From assembly GCA_964619955.1 (NCBI GenBank), contig CAZUJF010000055.1, positions 1 to 30,992 on the forward strand: DNA of 30,992 bases. The letters are read 5' to 3'. The position numbers and the translations under genes were made by a program. The stretch is from JACQFK01 sp964619955 (GTDB taxonomy: Bacteria; Planctomycetota; MHYJ01; JACPRB01). Below are positions 14,961 to 23,987 of the stretch, piece by piece. Within the stretch, counting starts at the first letter, position 1; each line of letters starts with the position of its first letter. The notes under the pieces are model-generated. The model saw only the letters and a list, made by a program, of their open reading frames with translations, was not told the origin of the DNA and made no database searches.

Positions 14961-14980
14961 CGGCGTCCTCCGTCCGGCCC

Positions 14981-15000
14981 ATGTAATTAACCGTGTTACG
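14981..15000 (-). promoter_or_regulatory. Candidate operator/promoter region of the Gfo/Idh operon
   Basis: On the minus strand the stretch from 15000 to 14981 contains TAACACGGTTA, an imperfect palindrome (TAAC, 3 nt, GTTA), and CGGTTAAT, the octamer also found after the -10 of the beta-helix gene at 5629. It is the only AT-rich patch in the divergent gap and so the likeliest control site. I cannot place -35 and -10 boxes firmly. Confidence 0.35.
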
Positions 15001-15122
15001 TGGAGGGGAGTTGCGGGAATCGATGCGGGACCGCGCCGCGGAGCGCGGGCCGGAAGCGGCCCCGGATTTCCGGATGGGTTCCGGAATTCCGCGCGTTCAC
15101 GGGCCGGTATCGGAGGAATCCC

Positions 15123-16127
15123 ATGAGTGTGCCCGTTCTGGCGCTCCTGCTGCTGGTCTCGGCCCCGGCGTCCGGCCAGGACTCCGAGGAACTGCCCGCC
15201 TTCCTCGGGCCCCTGCCCAAGCCCGTCGAGCCGAAGGACAATCCCTCGACCCCGGCGAAGGTGAGCCTGGGCCGGATGCTTTTCCACGAAGAACGGCTTT
15301 CGGGGGACGGCAGCCAGTCCTGCGCGGGCTGCCACAAGCCGGGCCGGGGCTTCGCCGACGGGCTGCCCCGCGCGCGCGGTTTCGGCGGGGCGATCCTCGG
15401 ACGGGGCTCGCCGTCCCTCCTCAATGCCGCCTATTACGACACCTTCTTCTGGGACGGCCGCTCCCCCAGCCTGGAGGAGCAGGCCAAGGGGCCCATCCTC
15501 GCCGCGAAGGAGATGAACGCGACGCCCGAGAAGGTGGTCGCCGCCCTCAAGGCCGTCCCCGAGTACGTGGCCCGCTTCCGGGAGGCCTTCGGCGGGGAGC
15601 CGACCTTCGACCGCGTCGCCCAGGCCATCGCGGCCTTCGAACGGACGCTGGTGGATCTGGACTCCCCGTTCGACCGCTGGGCCCGCGGGGACAAGAAGGC
15701 GATGTCGGAATCCCAGATCCGGGGCTTCGGGATCTTCGCCGGGAAGGCGGGCTGCGCGATCTGCCACTCGGGCCCGAACTTCGCCGACAAGCGCTTTCAC
15801 AACGTCGGCGTGCAGAGCGGCGACCCCGGCCGCGCCAGCGTCACGAAGGACAAGGCCGACCAGGGCGCCTTCAAGACCCCCACGGTGCGCAACGCGGCGC
15901 TCACGGGGCCGTACATGCACGACGGGTCGCTCCGGACGCTCCGCTCGCTCGTCGACCACTATGAGAAGGTCTCCAACGAGCGCGAGAACAACCCCAACCT
16001 GTCCATCCTGCTCAGGCCCTTCCGGCTGACGGACGCCGAGAAGGACGACCTGGAGGCGTTCCTCCGCGCCCTGACCGGGGACAAGCGGGATCCGGAGATC
16101 TTCCGGGTGCCCGAACTGCCCGAGTAG
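15123..16127 (+). CDS. Di-haem cytochrome c peroxidase family protein
   Basis: 334 residues from ATG 15123, with GGAGG at 15112-15116. Seen: a signal peptide (VPVLALLLLVSAPASG), a first haem site CAGCH (Cys67, Cys70, His71) and a second CAICH (Cys211, Cys214, His215), with the typical FWDGR, KTPTVRNAALTGPYMHDG and SLVDHYE motifs of the CcpA/MauG superfamily. Known: periplasmic enzymes that reduce H2O2 with electrons from cytochromes, or oxidise protein side chains (MauG). The conserved GPYMHDG loop near the second haem supports a peroxidase-type fold. Inferred: periplasmic peroxide removal. It is divergent from the Gfo/Idh operon and upstream of the propeller gene, which seems to have its own promoter. 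Confidence 0.9.
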   Translation: MSVPVLALLLLVSAPASGQDSEELPAFLGPLPKPVEPKDNPSTPAKVSLGRMLFHEERLSGDGSQSCAGCHKPGRGFADGLPRARGFGGAILGRGSPSLLNAAYYDTFFWDGRSPSLEEQAKGPILAAKEMNATPEKVVAALKAVPEYVARFREAFGGEPTFDRVAQAIAAFERTLVDLDSPFDRWARGDKKAMSESQIRGFGIFAGKAGCAICHSGPNFADKRFHNVGVQSGDPGRASVTKDKADQGAFKTPTVRNAALTGPYMHDGSLRTLRSLVDHYEKVSNERENNPNLSILLRPFRLTDAEKDDLEAFLRALTGDKRDPEIFRVPELPE

Positions 16128-16145
16128 CGCGCGGCGGGCCGGGGG

Positions 16146-16174
16146 TTGCACGCCGCGGCCCCGCGTGCTGGAAT
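16146..16174 (+). promoter_or_regulatory. Promoter of the PQQ-like propeller gene (leaderless)
   Basis: TTGCAC (16146-16151) and TGGAAT (16169-16174) are separated by 17 nt. The -10 ends 6 nt before ATG 16181, so transcription would start on the A of the start codon. No Shine-Dalgarno sequence is present. Confidence 0.6.
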
Positions 16175-16180
16175 GCCCCC

Positions 16181-17593
16181 ATGATCGCCATCGGCCTCCT
16201 GCTCCTCCTGGCCGCCCCGGATGACCAGCCGCAATGGGGCGAGCGCGGGACCCGCAACATGGTTTCGGGCGAACGGGGCCTCCCGGAATCCTTCGATCCC
16301 GCCTCGGGCCGGGGCCTGCGCTGGTCCGTGCCGCTGGGCACCGAGACCTATTCCACCCCGGTCGTGGCGGCCGGGCGGGTTTACATCGGGACCAACAACG
16401 TCCGCCCGCGCGACCCCCGCTTCAGCGACGACCGCGGCGTCCTGCTCTGCCTCGACGAGCGCGACGGCACGCTGCTCTGGCAGCTCGCCCTGACGAAGCG
16501 GGGGCCCACCCCCTACTGGGACTGGCCCAAGAGCGGCATGGCCTCGCCCGCCACGGTCGACGGCGACCGCGTCTACATGGTCACCAACCGCGGGGAGGTC
16601 GTCTGCCTGGATCCGCAGGGGATGAAGAACGGCAACGACGGACCCTTCACCGGCGAAGGGGAGCTGGCGGGAGGCGCCGCGCCCGGGCCCCTCGACGCGG
16701 ACGTGCTCTGGCTCTGCGACCTCACCCGGGAGGCGGGCGTCCGCCAGCACGACGGCGCCCACGCCTCCATCCTCGTGCACGACGGCCTCCTCTACGTGAA
16801 CACCTCCAACGGTCTCGACGACCGCCACTCCGCCGTCGAGAACCCGGAAGCGCCGAGCCTGGTCGCGATCGACCCCGCCTCCGGCCGCATCGTCGCGCGC
16901 GAGAAGGCGGGCATCGGCCGCGGGACCTTCCATTGCACCTGGTCGTCGCCCGCGGTCGGGACCGTGAAGGACCGCACGCTCGTCTACTTCGGCGGCGGCG
17001 ACGGGGTCCTCTACGCCTTCGAGCCGCGCACCCTCCTGCGGGTCTGGAGCCTCGACTGCGACCCGGAGGCGCCGAAGAAGGACATCCACGCGTACATCCG
17101 GAACCGGAAGGAGGGGCCGAGCAACATCATGAGCATGCCGGTCTTCCATGAGGGGCGCGTCTACGTGACGCACGGCGGCGACCTCTGGTGGGGAAAGAGC
17201 CGCTCCTGGCTCAAGTGCGTCGATGCCGCGGACGGACGGCTCCTATGGAGCGCCCCGCTGCAGCGCCATTCCGTGTCGACGCCCGCGGTGAAGGACGGCC
17301 TCGTCTACGTCGACGACAGCGGCCGGACGCTCCATTGCCTCGATGCGGCGAGCGGGGCGGCGGTCTGGACCCACGACGCCGGGGGGGAGATGTGGGCCTC
17401 CCCGCTCGCCGCGGACGGGAGGATCTACGTGGGGACGAGGAACGGCCTGTTCTGGACCCTCGCGCAGGGCCGCGAGAAGCGGGTCCTCGCCTCGGTCCGC
17501 CTGGACGGCCCCGTCCATTCGACGGCGACGGCGGCCAACGGGACGCTCTACGTGGCCACGATGACCACGCTGCACGCGGCCGTCCGGCCCTGA
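16181..17593 (+). CDS. Exported PQQ-like beta-propeller repeat protein
   Basis: 470 residues from ATG 16181 with a short signal peptide (MIAIGLLLLLAA). Seen: repeated propeller blades with the PQQ-repeat signature, for example YSTPVVAAGRVYIGT, LLCLDERDGTLLW, GEVVCLDPQG, LHCLDAASGAAVWT and MWASPLAADGRIYVGT; about seven or eight blades fill the chain. Known: such proteins include quinoprotein dehydrogenases and the BamB scaffold; in Planctomycetota many lack catalytic residues and are of unknown role. No haem motif and no clear PQQ-binding Asp/Glu could be picked out by eye, so catalysis is unproven. Inferred: a periplasmic binding or electron-transfer partner. It ends 3 nt before the stop of the convergent glycoside-hydrolase gene. 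Confidence 0.8.
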   Translation: MIAIGLLLLLAAPDDQPQWGERGTRNMVSGERGLPESFDPASGRGLRWSVPLGTETYSTPVVAAGRVYIGTNNVRPRDPRFSDDRGVLLCLDERDGTLLWQLALTKRGPTPYWDWPKSGMASPATVDGDRVYMVTNRGEVVCLDPQGMKNGNDGPFTGEGELAGGAAPGPLDADVLWLCDLTREAGVRQHDGAHASILVHDGLLYVNTSNGLDDRHSAVENPEAPSLVAIDPASGRIVAREKAGIGRGTFHCTWSSPAVGTVKDRTLVYFGGGDGVLYAFEPRTLLRVWSLDCDPEAPKKDIHAYIRNRKEGPSNIMSMPVFHEGRVYVTHGGDLWWGKSRSWLKCVDAADGRLLWSAPLQRHSVSTPAVKDGLVYVDDSGRTLHCLDAASGAAVWTHDAGGEMWASPLAADGRIYVGTRNGLFWTLAQGREKRVLASVRLDGPVHSTATAANGTLYVATMTTLHAAVRP

Positions 17594-17596
17594 CGC

Positions 17597-19966
17597 CTAT
17601 TTCGGATCCTCGTCCCGAAGCCCCGTGACGCGGAGCTCCAGCGGCTTCAAGGCGCCGCCGGGGAGTTCGTGCGGGACGTCGCCGAAGTTGACGGTGACTT
17701 CGATGCCGCCGGCGAAGCGGGTGCGCTGGACGGCGTGATCGGGCGTCAGCCATTCGTGCGAGAGCATCTCCGCGTACCCCGTGGCCCGGGCCAGGGGCGC
17801 CGTCGTCCGGTAGCTCCGCACGAAGCGGTCCTTGAGCGCCGCCCAGCGCTTCCGGTCGAACATGAACATCGGCGGCGTGCCGTAGAGCGCGTTCCAGAGG
17901 TCCCGCCGGTCCCAGAGCGCGGGCAGCTTGTTGTTGTAGTCCCCCCAGTACCACTGCGACACCACGCAGTCGTGGTAGACGAGCTCCCAGAGCGGGAGCC
18001 GGTAGCGGTGTCCCGTCTGGAATTTCGCCACCGCCTCCGGAACCTCGTCCCAGGCGCGCATCATGTCGCGGCCGGAGTCCGGCACCCGGTAGGGGCCGAG
18101 GCTCAGCATCCCTTCGAAGTAGTGCACGACCGGCACCGCCGCGTCGTGCCCGGTCTCGCTGCCGCAGACGAGGCCCGCCTCCTCGGAGACGACGCGGAGC
18201 AGGTCCACCTTGTGCCGCTTGCTTTCGGTCCGCGTGACGGGATGCTTCGGGTGATGGCATTCGCGCCACGGCGCCGCGGTGGTCGTGTCGATGAAACGGC
18301 TGCGGTAGGGATGCGTCGCGAGCTCCGCGGGGATCCGCTCCCGCGCGTAGCGCACGGCCTGGCGGTCGCAGAGCACGCCGCAGGGGATCATCGGTCCTTC
18401 GCGCGTCTCCACCTCCCAGCCGCGGATCCAGTCGCCCCGCGCGTCGATCATTAGATCGTCCCGGACCCAGGCGTCGCTCGTCCAGTCGGGATGCTTCCAG
18501 CGGAGCTTCGGGAACTGGGCGGGGTCCATGGCGTCCTGGTAGATGTCGTAGCGGCTCGTCAGGACGCCCATGGCGTTGAGCTCCCGGAGTTCCGCCGGGG
18601 GACGCGCGTTGCTCCAGAGGATGCGCCGGATCCCCGCGGCCTGCAGGTCCCGGCAGAAGCCGGGGGCGTCGCCGTCCCACGACCAGACGTTGGCCGCCCC
18701 GACGAGCAAGTCGACGGCGGGGAGGCGCCGGCGCTTCTCCTCGAGCGTCTTCAGCAGGCCCGTCTCCCGGGCGTGTTCCCGGTAGCGCTTCGCCATCGCC
18801 CCGTGGCCGCCCGCCCCGAAAAAGACGTAGCGGAGCGCGCGCGGTTCCCCGAACGCGCCTTTCTGCGGCTCCCAGAGCGGCGACAGCACGAGTCGACCGT
18901 CGTGGCGCGGGATGCGCAGCGCGGCGTCGTCGGCCGTCTCCACGATCGCCATCCAGCCGGCGCCCGCGGCGTCGGCGGACCCGTACCACGGCATGCAGAG
19001 CCCGTGCCCGCCATAGAGATGGTAGTGCATCTCCGGCAGCGCGGCGTCGTCCACGGGATACGCGATGCCCTCGTTGACGGGGACGATGAGATGTCCGCCC
19101 GCTTCCGAGGCGAAGGGGGCCGGCCAGGGCAGGACGTCCTCCATCTCCCCGCCGCCCTCGATGACCAGCCGCGCCTCGGGACGCGCGGGGTCGAGGCGTG
19201 CCGTCGCGGAAAGTTCGCGCATCGAGACGGGATCCAGGAGCCGCAGCAGGATCGTGCCGGGATCCCCCGGCTTCGCGGCGAGCACCACGCCGCCGCGGCC
19301 GGCCGCCTGCTGGGTCCAGGTCCGCCCCGAGCGGCGGTCCAGGAATCCGAAGGTCGCCTCCGCCGTGCGCAGGGTCATCCGCAGCAGGGGCGTCTCGACG
19401 ACGACCTCGGGCGGCAGGCCCGGACCCCTCAGGGCGTCCAGGGTCCCGCTGCGTTCCAGGACCACGTCGTCCAGCCAGACGGTGGAGGGGCCGTAGCCGA
19501 TGAGGCGGGGTTGGAGCTTCGTCGTGCCGGGCGGCACGGCGAAGCGGGCGCGCAGGAGGCGCCAGCCCCGGGTGTCGCGCGCGCGCCTGGCCCCGAGGGA
19601 CCAGTCGAGGGCCTTGCCGGCGGCGTCGCGGGCGACGGCGCCGAGGACCGCATCGCCCGCGCCCTCGACGCGGATCCAGGCGCGGAGTTCCAGAAGATCC
19701 CCGGGCCGCACGGGCAGATCGAGCGTGTGGGCGAGGCTCCAGTCCCGGGCCCCCGTGTGCGTGATGCGGACGGACCGGGCGCCGGCGTGGCGCGTCTCGG
19801 CGTCGGGCACGGCGGTCCCGGTGCCGGCCTCGCGGGCCCAGAAGGGACTCCATCCCTCAAGGCCCTGCTCGAAGTCCCCGTTGCGGAGCAGCTCCCGGCC
19901 CGCCGGCTCCTGGACGGCGGCGGGCAGCAGCAGGACGGCGACGGCGGCGGCGCTCAGACGGTGCAT
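17597..19966 (-). CDS. Exported glycoside-hydrolase-like protein, GH101/GH129-related, with N-terminal CBM-like domain
   Basis: 789 residues from ATG 19966, preceded on the minus strand by AGGGAGAA. Seen: a signal peptide (LSAAAVAVLLLPAAV), then NGDFEQGLEGW and WLDDVVLE (about 28-170), the pattern of a CBM4/9-like carbohydrate-binding jelly-roll. Next is a beta-sandwich region with YHLYGGHGLCMPWYGS (about 330), then a barrel with ILWSNARPP, RFIDTTTAAPWRECHHPKHP (about 560) and GSETGHDAAVP (about 605). The Asp of FIDTT and the Glu of SETG are candidate catalytic acids by position. The layout resembles proteins related to GH101/GH129 (endo-alpha- or alpha-N-acetylgalactosaminidase), but I am not sure of the family. 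Inferred: extracellular or periplasmic degradation of a glycan. Confidence 0.6.
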   Translation of the reverse strand: MHRLSAAAVAVLLLPAAVQEPAGRELLRNGDFEQGLEGWSPFWAREAGTGTAVPDAETRHAGARSVRITHTGARDWSLAHTLDLPVRPGDLLELRAWIRVEGAGDAVLGAVARDAAGKALDWSLGARRARDTRGWRLLRARFAVPPGTTKLQPRLIGYGPSTVWLDDVVLERSGTLDALRGPGLPPEVVVETPLLRMTLRTAEATFGFLDRRSGRTWTQQAAGRGGVVLAAKPGDPGTILLRLLDPVSMRELSATARLDPARPEARLVIEGGGEMEDVLPWPAPFASEAGGHLIVPVNEGIAYPVDDAALPEMHYHLYGGHGLCMPWYGSADAAGAGWMAIVETADDAALRIPRHDGRLVLSPLWEPQKGAFGEPRALRYVFFGAGGHGAMAKRYREHARETGLLKTLEEKRRRLPAVDLLVGAANVWSWDGDAPGFCRDLQAAGIRRILWSNARPPAELRELNAMGVLTSRYDIYQDAMDPAQFPKLRWKHPDWTSDAWVRDDLMIDARGDWIRGWEVETREGPMIPCGVLCDRQAVRYARERIPAELATHPYRSRFIDTTTAAPWRECHHPKHPVTRTESKRHKVDLLRVVSEEAGLVCGSETGHDAAVPVVHYFEGMLSLGPYRVPDSGRDMMRAWDEVPEAVAKFQTGHRYRLPLWELVYHDCVVSQWYWGDYNNKLPALWDRRDLWNALYGTPPMFMFDRKRWAALKDRFVRSYRTTAPLARATGYAEMLSHEWLTPDHAVQRTRFAGGIEVTVNFGDVPHELPGGALKPLELRVTGLRDEDPK

Positions 19967-20068
19967 GGCGGCTTCTCCCTACCGCCTATGATACGCGGCG
20001 GGCGGAAGCCCGGGCAGGGCCCCGCACGATCCGGCCGGTTTTCTGGAAACGGCCCTGCCGCCTCGTGG

Positions 20069-20074
20069 TAAGAT
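20069..20074 (+). promoter_or_regulatory. -10 element of the peroxiredoxin gene
   Basis: TAAGAT (20069-20074) is a good -10 box in the 152-nt divergent gap, implying a leader of about 38 nt before ATG 20119. No convincing -35 box lies at 16-18 nt. The gap shows no obvious OxyR- or PerR-type site. Confidence 0.4.
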
Positions 20075-20118
20075 CGCGCCGTTCAGACCCCGCTTCGATG
20101 ATCTTTAGGGAGACGACC

Positions 20119-20772
20119 ATGTCCGACGCGCCCGTGACCCGTTCGCTGCCGAAGATCGGCGACCCCGCCCCCGATTTCACCGCCGCCACCACCCACGGCG
20201 AAATCACCTTCTCCAAGTGGGCCGAGGGGAAGTGGGTCGTCCTCTTCTCCCATCCCGCCGACTTCACCCCCGTCTGCTCCACCGAGCTCACGGAGTTCGG
20301 GCGCCGCGCCGCCGAGTTCGACCAGCGCGGCGTGCGCCTGATCGGCCTCTCGGTCGATTCCGTCCACTCCCACCTCGCCTGGCACCAGAACCTCGGCAAG
20401 ATCCTCGGCGTGAAGCTGCCGTATCCGCTCATCGCCGACTCCACCCGCGCCGTCAGCGAACTCTACGGCATGATCCACCCGGGCGCCTCCGCCACGCTCA
20501 CCGTGCGGGCGCTTTTCATCATCGATCCGAAGCGCGTCGTGCGCGCCCTCGTCTACTATCCGCTCAACGTCGGCCGCAACGTCGAGGAGGTCGTCCGCCT
20601 GGTCGACGCGCTGCAGACCGCCGACAAGAACGGCGTCGCCTGCCCCGTGAACTGGAAGCCCGGCGAGAAGGTGATCATCCCGCCGCCCAAGACGGAAAAG
20701 GAAGTCGAGGAGCGCCTCGCGCTCCAGGGCGTCGAGCGGCTGGATTTCTACCTGACGAAGAAATCGTTGTAA
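20119..20772 (+). CDS. 1-Cys peroxiredoxin (Prx6 type)
   Basis: 217 residues from ATG 20119 (GGGAG at 20107-20111; two earlier in-frame ATGs lack this). Seen: FSHPADFTPVCSTEL with the peroxidatic Cys53 in the PxxxT/SxxC motif, GLSVDSVHSHLAW, and the Prx6-type C-terminal arm with NGVACPVNWKPGEKVI (Cys175). Known: Prx6-type enzymes reduce H2O2 and organic peroxides with one catalytic Cys, and the C-terminal domain mediates dimerisation; archaeal relatives have one or more extra Cys in this arm. Inferred: cytosolic peroxide defence, possibly reduced by a glutaredoxin or thioredoxin system. The next gene begins 46 nt downstream on the same strand, so read-through is possible. Confidence 0.92.
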   Translation: MSDAPVTRSLPKIGDPAPDFTAATTHGEITFSKWAEGKWVVLFSHPADFTPVCSTELTEFGRRAAEFDQRGVRLIGLSVDSVHSHLAWHQNLGKILGVKLPYPLIADSTRAVSELYGMIHPGASATLTVRALFIIDPKRVVRALVYYPLNVGRNVEEVVRLVDALQTADKNGVACPVNWKPGEKVIIPPPKTEKEVEERLALQGVERLDFYLTKKSL

Positions 20773-20818
20773 CCGGGCCGTCCGTCGGCTTCTCAGCTAG
20801 GCAATGACGGGAGGACTT

Positions 20819-21370
20819 ATGGCGGCCAAAGGATTCAGCGCGCTCGAGAAGAACATCCTCAAGGCCAAGGGCCTGAGCGACGCCCAGCTGAAGAAGCTCG
20901 AAAAGGCGGGCATCACGAAGAAGACGGACTTCGCCACCGTCGGGGACGCGGGCACGCTCGCGGACCTCATCCCCGGCCTCCGGGCCGACGTGGCCGGCGC
21001 CGTCTACGCCTGGGCGACCGGAGCTTCCGCTCCCGCCGCGGGCGGACGCATCGTCGTGGATTCCGCGGACATCGTCACCTGCACGCACTGTTCGGCCCGC
21101 CAGCCGAAGGACTACAAAAGCGGCGACCTCTGCGGCTCCTGCGGCAAACAGGCGGAGCCCATCCTCAGCTGCTTCTGGTGCGGCGCCGGCGGCCCCGGCA
21201 AGTTCTGCCGCTCCTGCGGCGCGGAATACGTCGCGACCGCGGAGCTCGATCTGGCCGTCCTGCTCAAGCGCGAGGGGCTCGCGAAGGACGAGGTCGTGCC
21301 GAAGCTCAGGAAGATGAGCCCCGCCGAGAAGGACGTGCTCTGGGGCCGCATCCGCAAAGGCCGGAGCTAA
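20819..21370 (+). CDS. Double zinc-ribbon protein with helix-hairpin-helix-like N-terminus
   Basis: 183 residues from ATG 20819, preceded by GGGAGG at 20809-20814 (an ATG at 20804 lies before that site). Seen: residues 5-65 are short helices with the pattern KGLSDAQLKKLEKAGI and VGDAGTLADLIPGLR, like the HhH-type folds that bind DNA. Cys88/Cys91, Cys105/Cys108, Cys118/Cys121 and Cys130/Cys133 form two zinc ribbons, and residues 140-183 form a charged helical tail. The part from Cys88 to the end is clearly paralogous to the first 100 residues of the next gene, which begins 6 nt after the stop. No named family recognised. Inferred: a cytosolic nucleic-acid-binding or adaptor protein acting with its neighbour. 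Confidence 0.75.
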   Translation: MAAKGFSALEKNILKAKGLSDAQLKKLEKAGITKKTDFATVGDAGTLADLIPGLRADVAGAVYAWATGASAPAAGGRIVVDSADIVTCTHCSARQPKDYKSGDLCGSCGKQAEPILSCFWCGAGGPGKFCRSCGAEYVATAELDLAVLLKREGLAKDEVVPKLRKMSPAEKDVLWGRIRKGRS

Positions 21371-21376
21371 GGGGTC

Positions 21377-23920
21377 ATGGCGAGCGCGGCGGTCTGCGCC
21401 GCCTGCGGGGGCGCCCAGCCCGCCGACTGGAAGGCCGGCGATCTCTGCGCCCATTGCGGCCAGGCGTCGCGGCGCGAGGTCCGCTGCTACTGGTGCGCGA
21501 AGGCCACGCCCGTCGCGAAGTTCTGCCGCTCCTGCGGCGCCGCCGTCGTCGAGGACCGCCTCTACGGCGCCGCCCGCATGCTCAAAGAGGCGGGGACCGA
21601 CCGCTTCACGATCCCCAGGCTGCTCGGGGAGCTGGACCCCGACCAGATCGAGAACTTCAGCCGCATCTACCAGCGGCATGCGATGGCCGTGTCCCGGCAT
21701 GCCGACGAACTCCGCTTCCTCGAGCGTTTCCTCCGCCAGAAGCACTGGAGCGCGTCGCTCGAGGACGAGCTGATCCCGCAGCTGCCCTGGCCCGAGGCGA
21801 CGCTCGCGAACTACAGCACTCCGCCGCTCCCGGCCGGCGACGATCTCGCCACGGCCCGCGCGATCCAAACCTCATCCCCGCTCCCGCTCGCGCGGGCGCT
21901 GGCCGCCCTGGTCCGCCTCCGCCTCGGCGACTGGGACGCCTATCCCCAGGCCCTCGAGGGATTCCGTTCGAATAACGACGCTTTGCGCGCCGAGGCGGTC
22001 CTCCTGCTCTCGAGCTGGCGCACCCGGCACGCGGTGCAACGGCAGGAGGATCCCCGCAAATTCATCGAGGAGCTCAAACGCTCGCCCTTCAAGACGGAGG
22101 CGGCCGTCGCCCTCGCCGCGCTTTCGCGGGAGCCCGTCGAGCTACCCGCCGAAGCCGTCGACTCGGCCGACCGCGACGTCGCCCTGGGCGCCGCGCTGGT
22201 CCGCGGGGACGTCGACCGCCTCTGCGCCGCGCTTCGGGGAGATCCGCTCGAGCGCCTTGCCGCGGGCTGCGCCCTCGCGCGCCTCGGCGTCTTCGCACCG
22301 CTCGAAGCGACGCTCCGGGAGGGGCCCGACGATCTTCGGGCCGCCCTGATCTACACGCTGTCGAATTCCAAGCAAGCGGCCCCGGAACTGGGCGGCGTCC
22401 TCCTCGAGCTGGTCGATACGACGCCGGACGAGACTTTGCGCGAGCGCGCGGTCCGCATCCTCTGCCGTGCCTGCCCCCCTGGAGCGCTCCTGCGCCTGGC
22501 GAAGGCGGCCCGGGGCAGCCGTTCCATCTACCAGACGCTCCTGCAGACGGCGTCCCCGGAAGGCCAGGTCGAGCTGGCCGACTTCCTGCTGGACCAGGGC
22601 GCCTTCACGATGACCCAGTACGGTCTCAAGGAGGCGGCGCTGCCGGACTCCTACGTCCCGTCCCGCTTCGCACGCGCCGACGAGAAGACGAAGGTGCAGC
22701 TGCTCAGTTTCGCCGAGGGGCAGCTCGAGAAGCGCGGAGACGAGGATCTGCACCGCTTCGTGCTTCAGACCTATCTCGGGCCGCCGCCCGCCTCCGTGCG
22801 GACCGCCGCGTGCTGGGTCCTGCGCCGCTGGTACCGCCACCAGGGGGATCACCGGCAGGCGGGCCCCTTCAAGCTTGAGCGGGAAGCGCTCCAGCGCTAC
22901 GCGGGCCCCGATTTCGTGCTTCGCCTGGCCGCGGTCCTGCGCGACCGCGACACCCTGAAGGAAGTCGGTGTCTTCGACTCGCTCGCGGATCTCTTCAGCT
23001 CCGCGGATCTCCTGGGGCTCGAAGATCTCTGCGCGGACGAGGCGGCTGCCCACGATCTCGTGCGGGCCGCGCTGCAGGCCGTGCGCGGGGACTACTGGCC
23101 CGGACTGATCGACAGCCTCATCCAGTTCCTCGGCCAGATCGGCACGAAGGCGCTCTGGCGGGACGAGGTCATCGCGGGTCTCGAGGCCCTCGGCAAGAAG
23201 GGGAACTATCATTACGACAAGGCGCTGCGGGGACTGCGGCTCGCCGCGCACGGCTTGCCCGACGAGGACATCTGGAACGTACTGCCGGACGATCTGGTCC
23301 CGGAACGTTATCCCGCGGCGCCCCTGGAAACCCGGAACCATTTGCTGCGGCTCGCGGAGCTGCAGCTGCGCGAACGCCGCGACTCTGGCCTGCTGCGCTT
23401 CCTGCTGGAGGCGGCGTTTTCGGAGGGCGACGACGGGCAGCGCATCGAGGCGCTGCGGCTGTACACGGAATTCTCCAAGGACTCCGGCCCGGTCCCGGTG
23501 AGCGCGGCGGCCGTGGAATCCGTCCTGCGCCATCCCGTGCTCTCGACGGAGCAGCGCTTCCTGCGTTTTCTCGAGCGGCACTTCGAGAAGGCCGCGCCGG
23601 CGTCCCTGCACGCGCTGGCCCCGGCGATGCAGGACTACGTCCGGCGGAGCCCGAACAACGCCTTGGGCCGGGAACTGGCGAGGGTGCTCAAGATCCTGCA
23701 TCCGGCCGAGGAGCCCGCGCCCCCGGAACCCGTGCCCCAACCGCAGCCCGAGAATCCCTATGTGGAGAAGGGCCGCCTCGCGCAGCGGATGGGGGAGGAG
23801 CTGCAGGCCGCGATCCTGAAGATCATGTCGGGCTCCGACAGCCCCGAGGACAAGATGCGCCAGGCCACGCAGCTCAGCACGGACTACCAGGCCCGCATCC
23901 AGGATCTCTACAAATCCTGA
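21377..23920 (+). CDS. Zinc-ribbon plus long helical-repeat (HEAT-like) protein, unknown function
   Basis: 847 residues from ATG 21377 (AAGGGG 2-7 nt upstream). Seen: two zinc ribbons with Cys7/10, 24/27, 37/40 and 50/53, matching the preceding gene almost residue for residue in spacing (GDLC, CYWC, KFCRSCG). Next is a helical module shared with it (LYGAARMLKEAG, then PRLLGELDPDQIENFSRIY) and a very long alpha-helical part (about 140-770) with HEAT/armadillo-like helices such as AALVRLRLGDW, RLAAGCALARLGVFAPL and RERAVRILCRACPPGALLRL. A Pro-rich linker follows (about 776-793) and a charged C-terminal helix. No catalytic motif seen. Known: HEAT repeats serve as scaffolds. Inferred: a scaffold for the zinc-ribbon protein, perhaps linked to the methyltransferase gene that follows. 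Confidence 0.75.
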   Translation: MASAAVCAACGGAQPADWKAGDLCAHCGQASRREVRCYWCAKATPVAKFCRSCGAAVVEDRLYGAARMLKEAGTDRFTIPRLLGELDPDQIENFSRIYQRHAMAVSRHADELRFLERFLRQKHWSASLEDELIPQLPWPEATLANYSTPPLPAGDDLATARAIQTSSPLPLARALAALVRLRLGDWDAYPQALEGFRSNNDALRAEAVLLLSSWRTRHAVQRQEDPRKFIEELKRSPFKTEAAVALAALSREPVELPAEAVDSADRDVALGAALVRGDVDRLCAALRGDPLERLAAGCALARLGVFAPLEATLREGPDDLRAALIYTLSNSKQAAPELGGVLLELVDTTPDETLRERAVRILCRACPPGALLRLAKAARGSRSIYQTLLQTASPEGQVELADFLLDQGAFTMTQYGLKEAALPDSYVPSRFARADEKTKVQLLSFAEGQLEKRGDEDLHRFVLQTYLGPPPASVRTAACWVLRRWYRHQGDHRQAGPFKLEREALQRYAGPDFVLRLAAVLRDRDTLKEVGVFDSLADLFSSADLLGLEDLCADEAAAHDLVRAALQAVRGDYWPGLIDSLIQFLGQIGTKALWRDEVIAGLEALGKKGNYHYDKALRGLRLAAHGLPDEDIWNVLPDDLVPERYPAAPLETRNHLLRLAELQLRERRDSGLLRFLLEAAFSEGDDGQRIEALRLYTEFSKDSGPVPVSAAAVESVLRHPVLSTEQRFLRFLERHFEKAAPASLHALAPAMQDYVRRSPNNALGRELARVLKILHPAEEPAPPEPVPQPQPENPYVEKGRLAQRMGEELQAAILKIMSGSDSPEDKMRQATQLSTDYQARIQDLYKS

Positions 23921-23987
23921 AGCCGGAGGCTCCTTCCTGACGATACAGGGACGGGGGGTGCTCCGTACCCCGGGGGAAGGAGAGAGG

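Noticed and set aside
14961..16151. N-terminal extension of the Gfo/Idh frame to 878 residues
   Set aside because: It lies opposite the peroxidase gene, whose haem motifs are unmistakable; a GGAGG site and Tat leader mark the true start at 14960.
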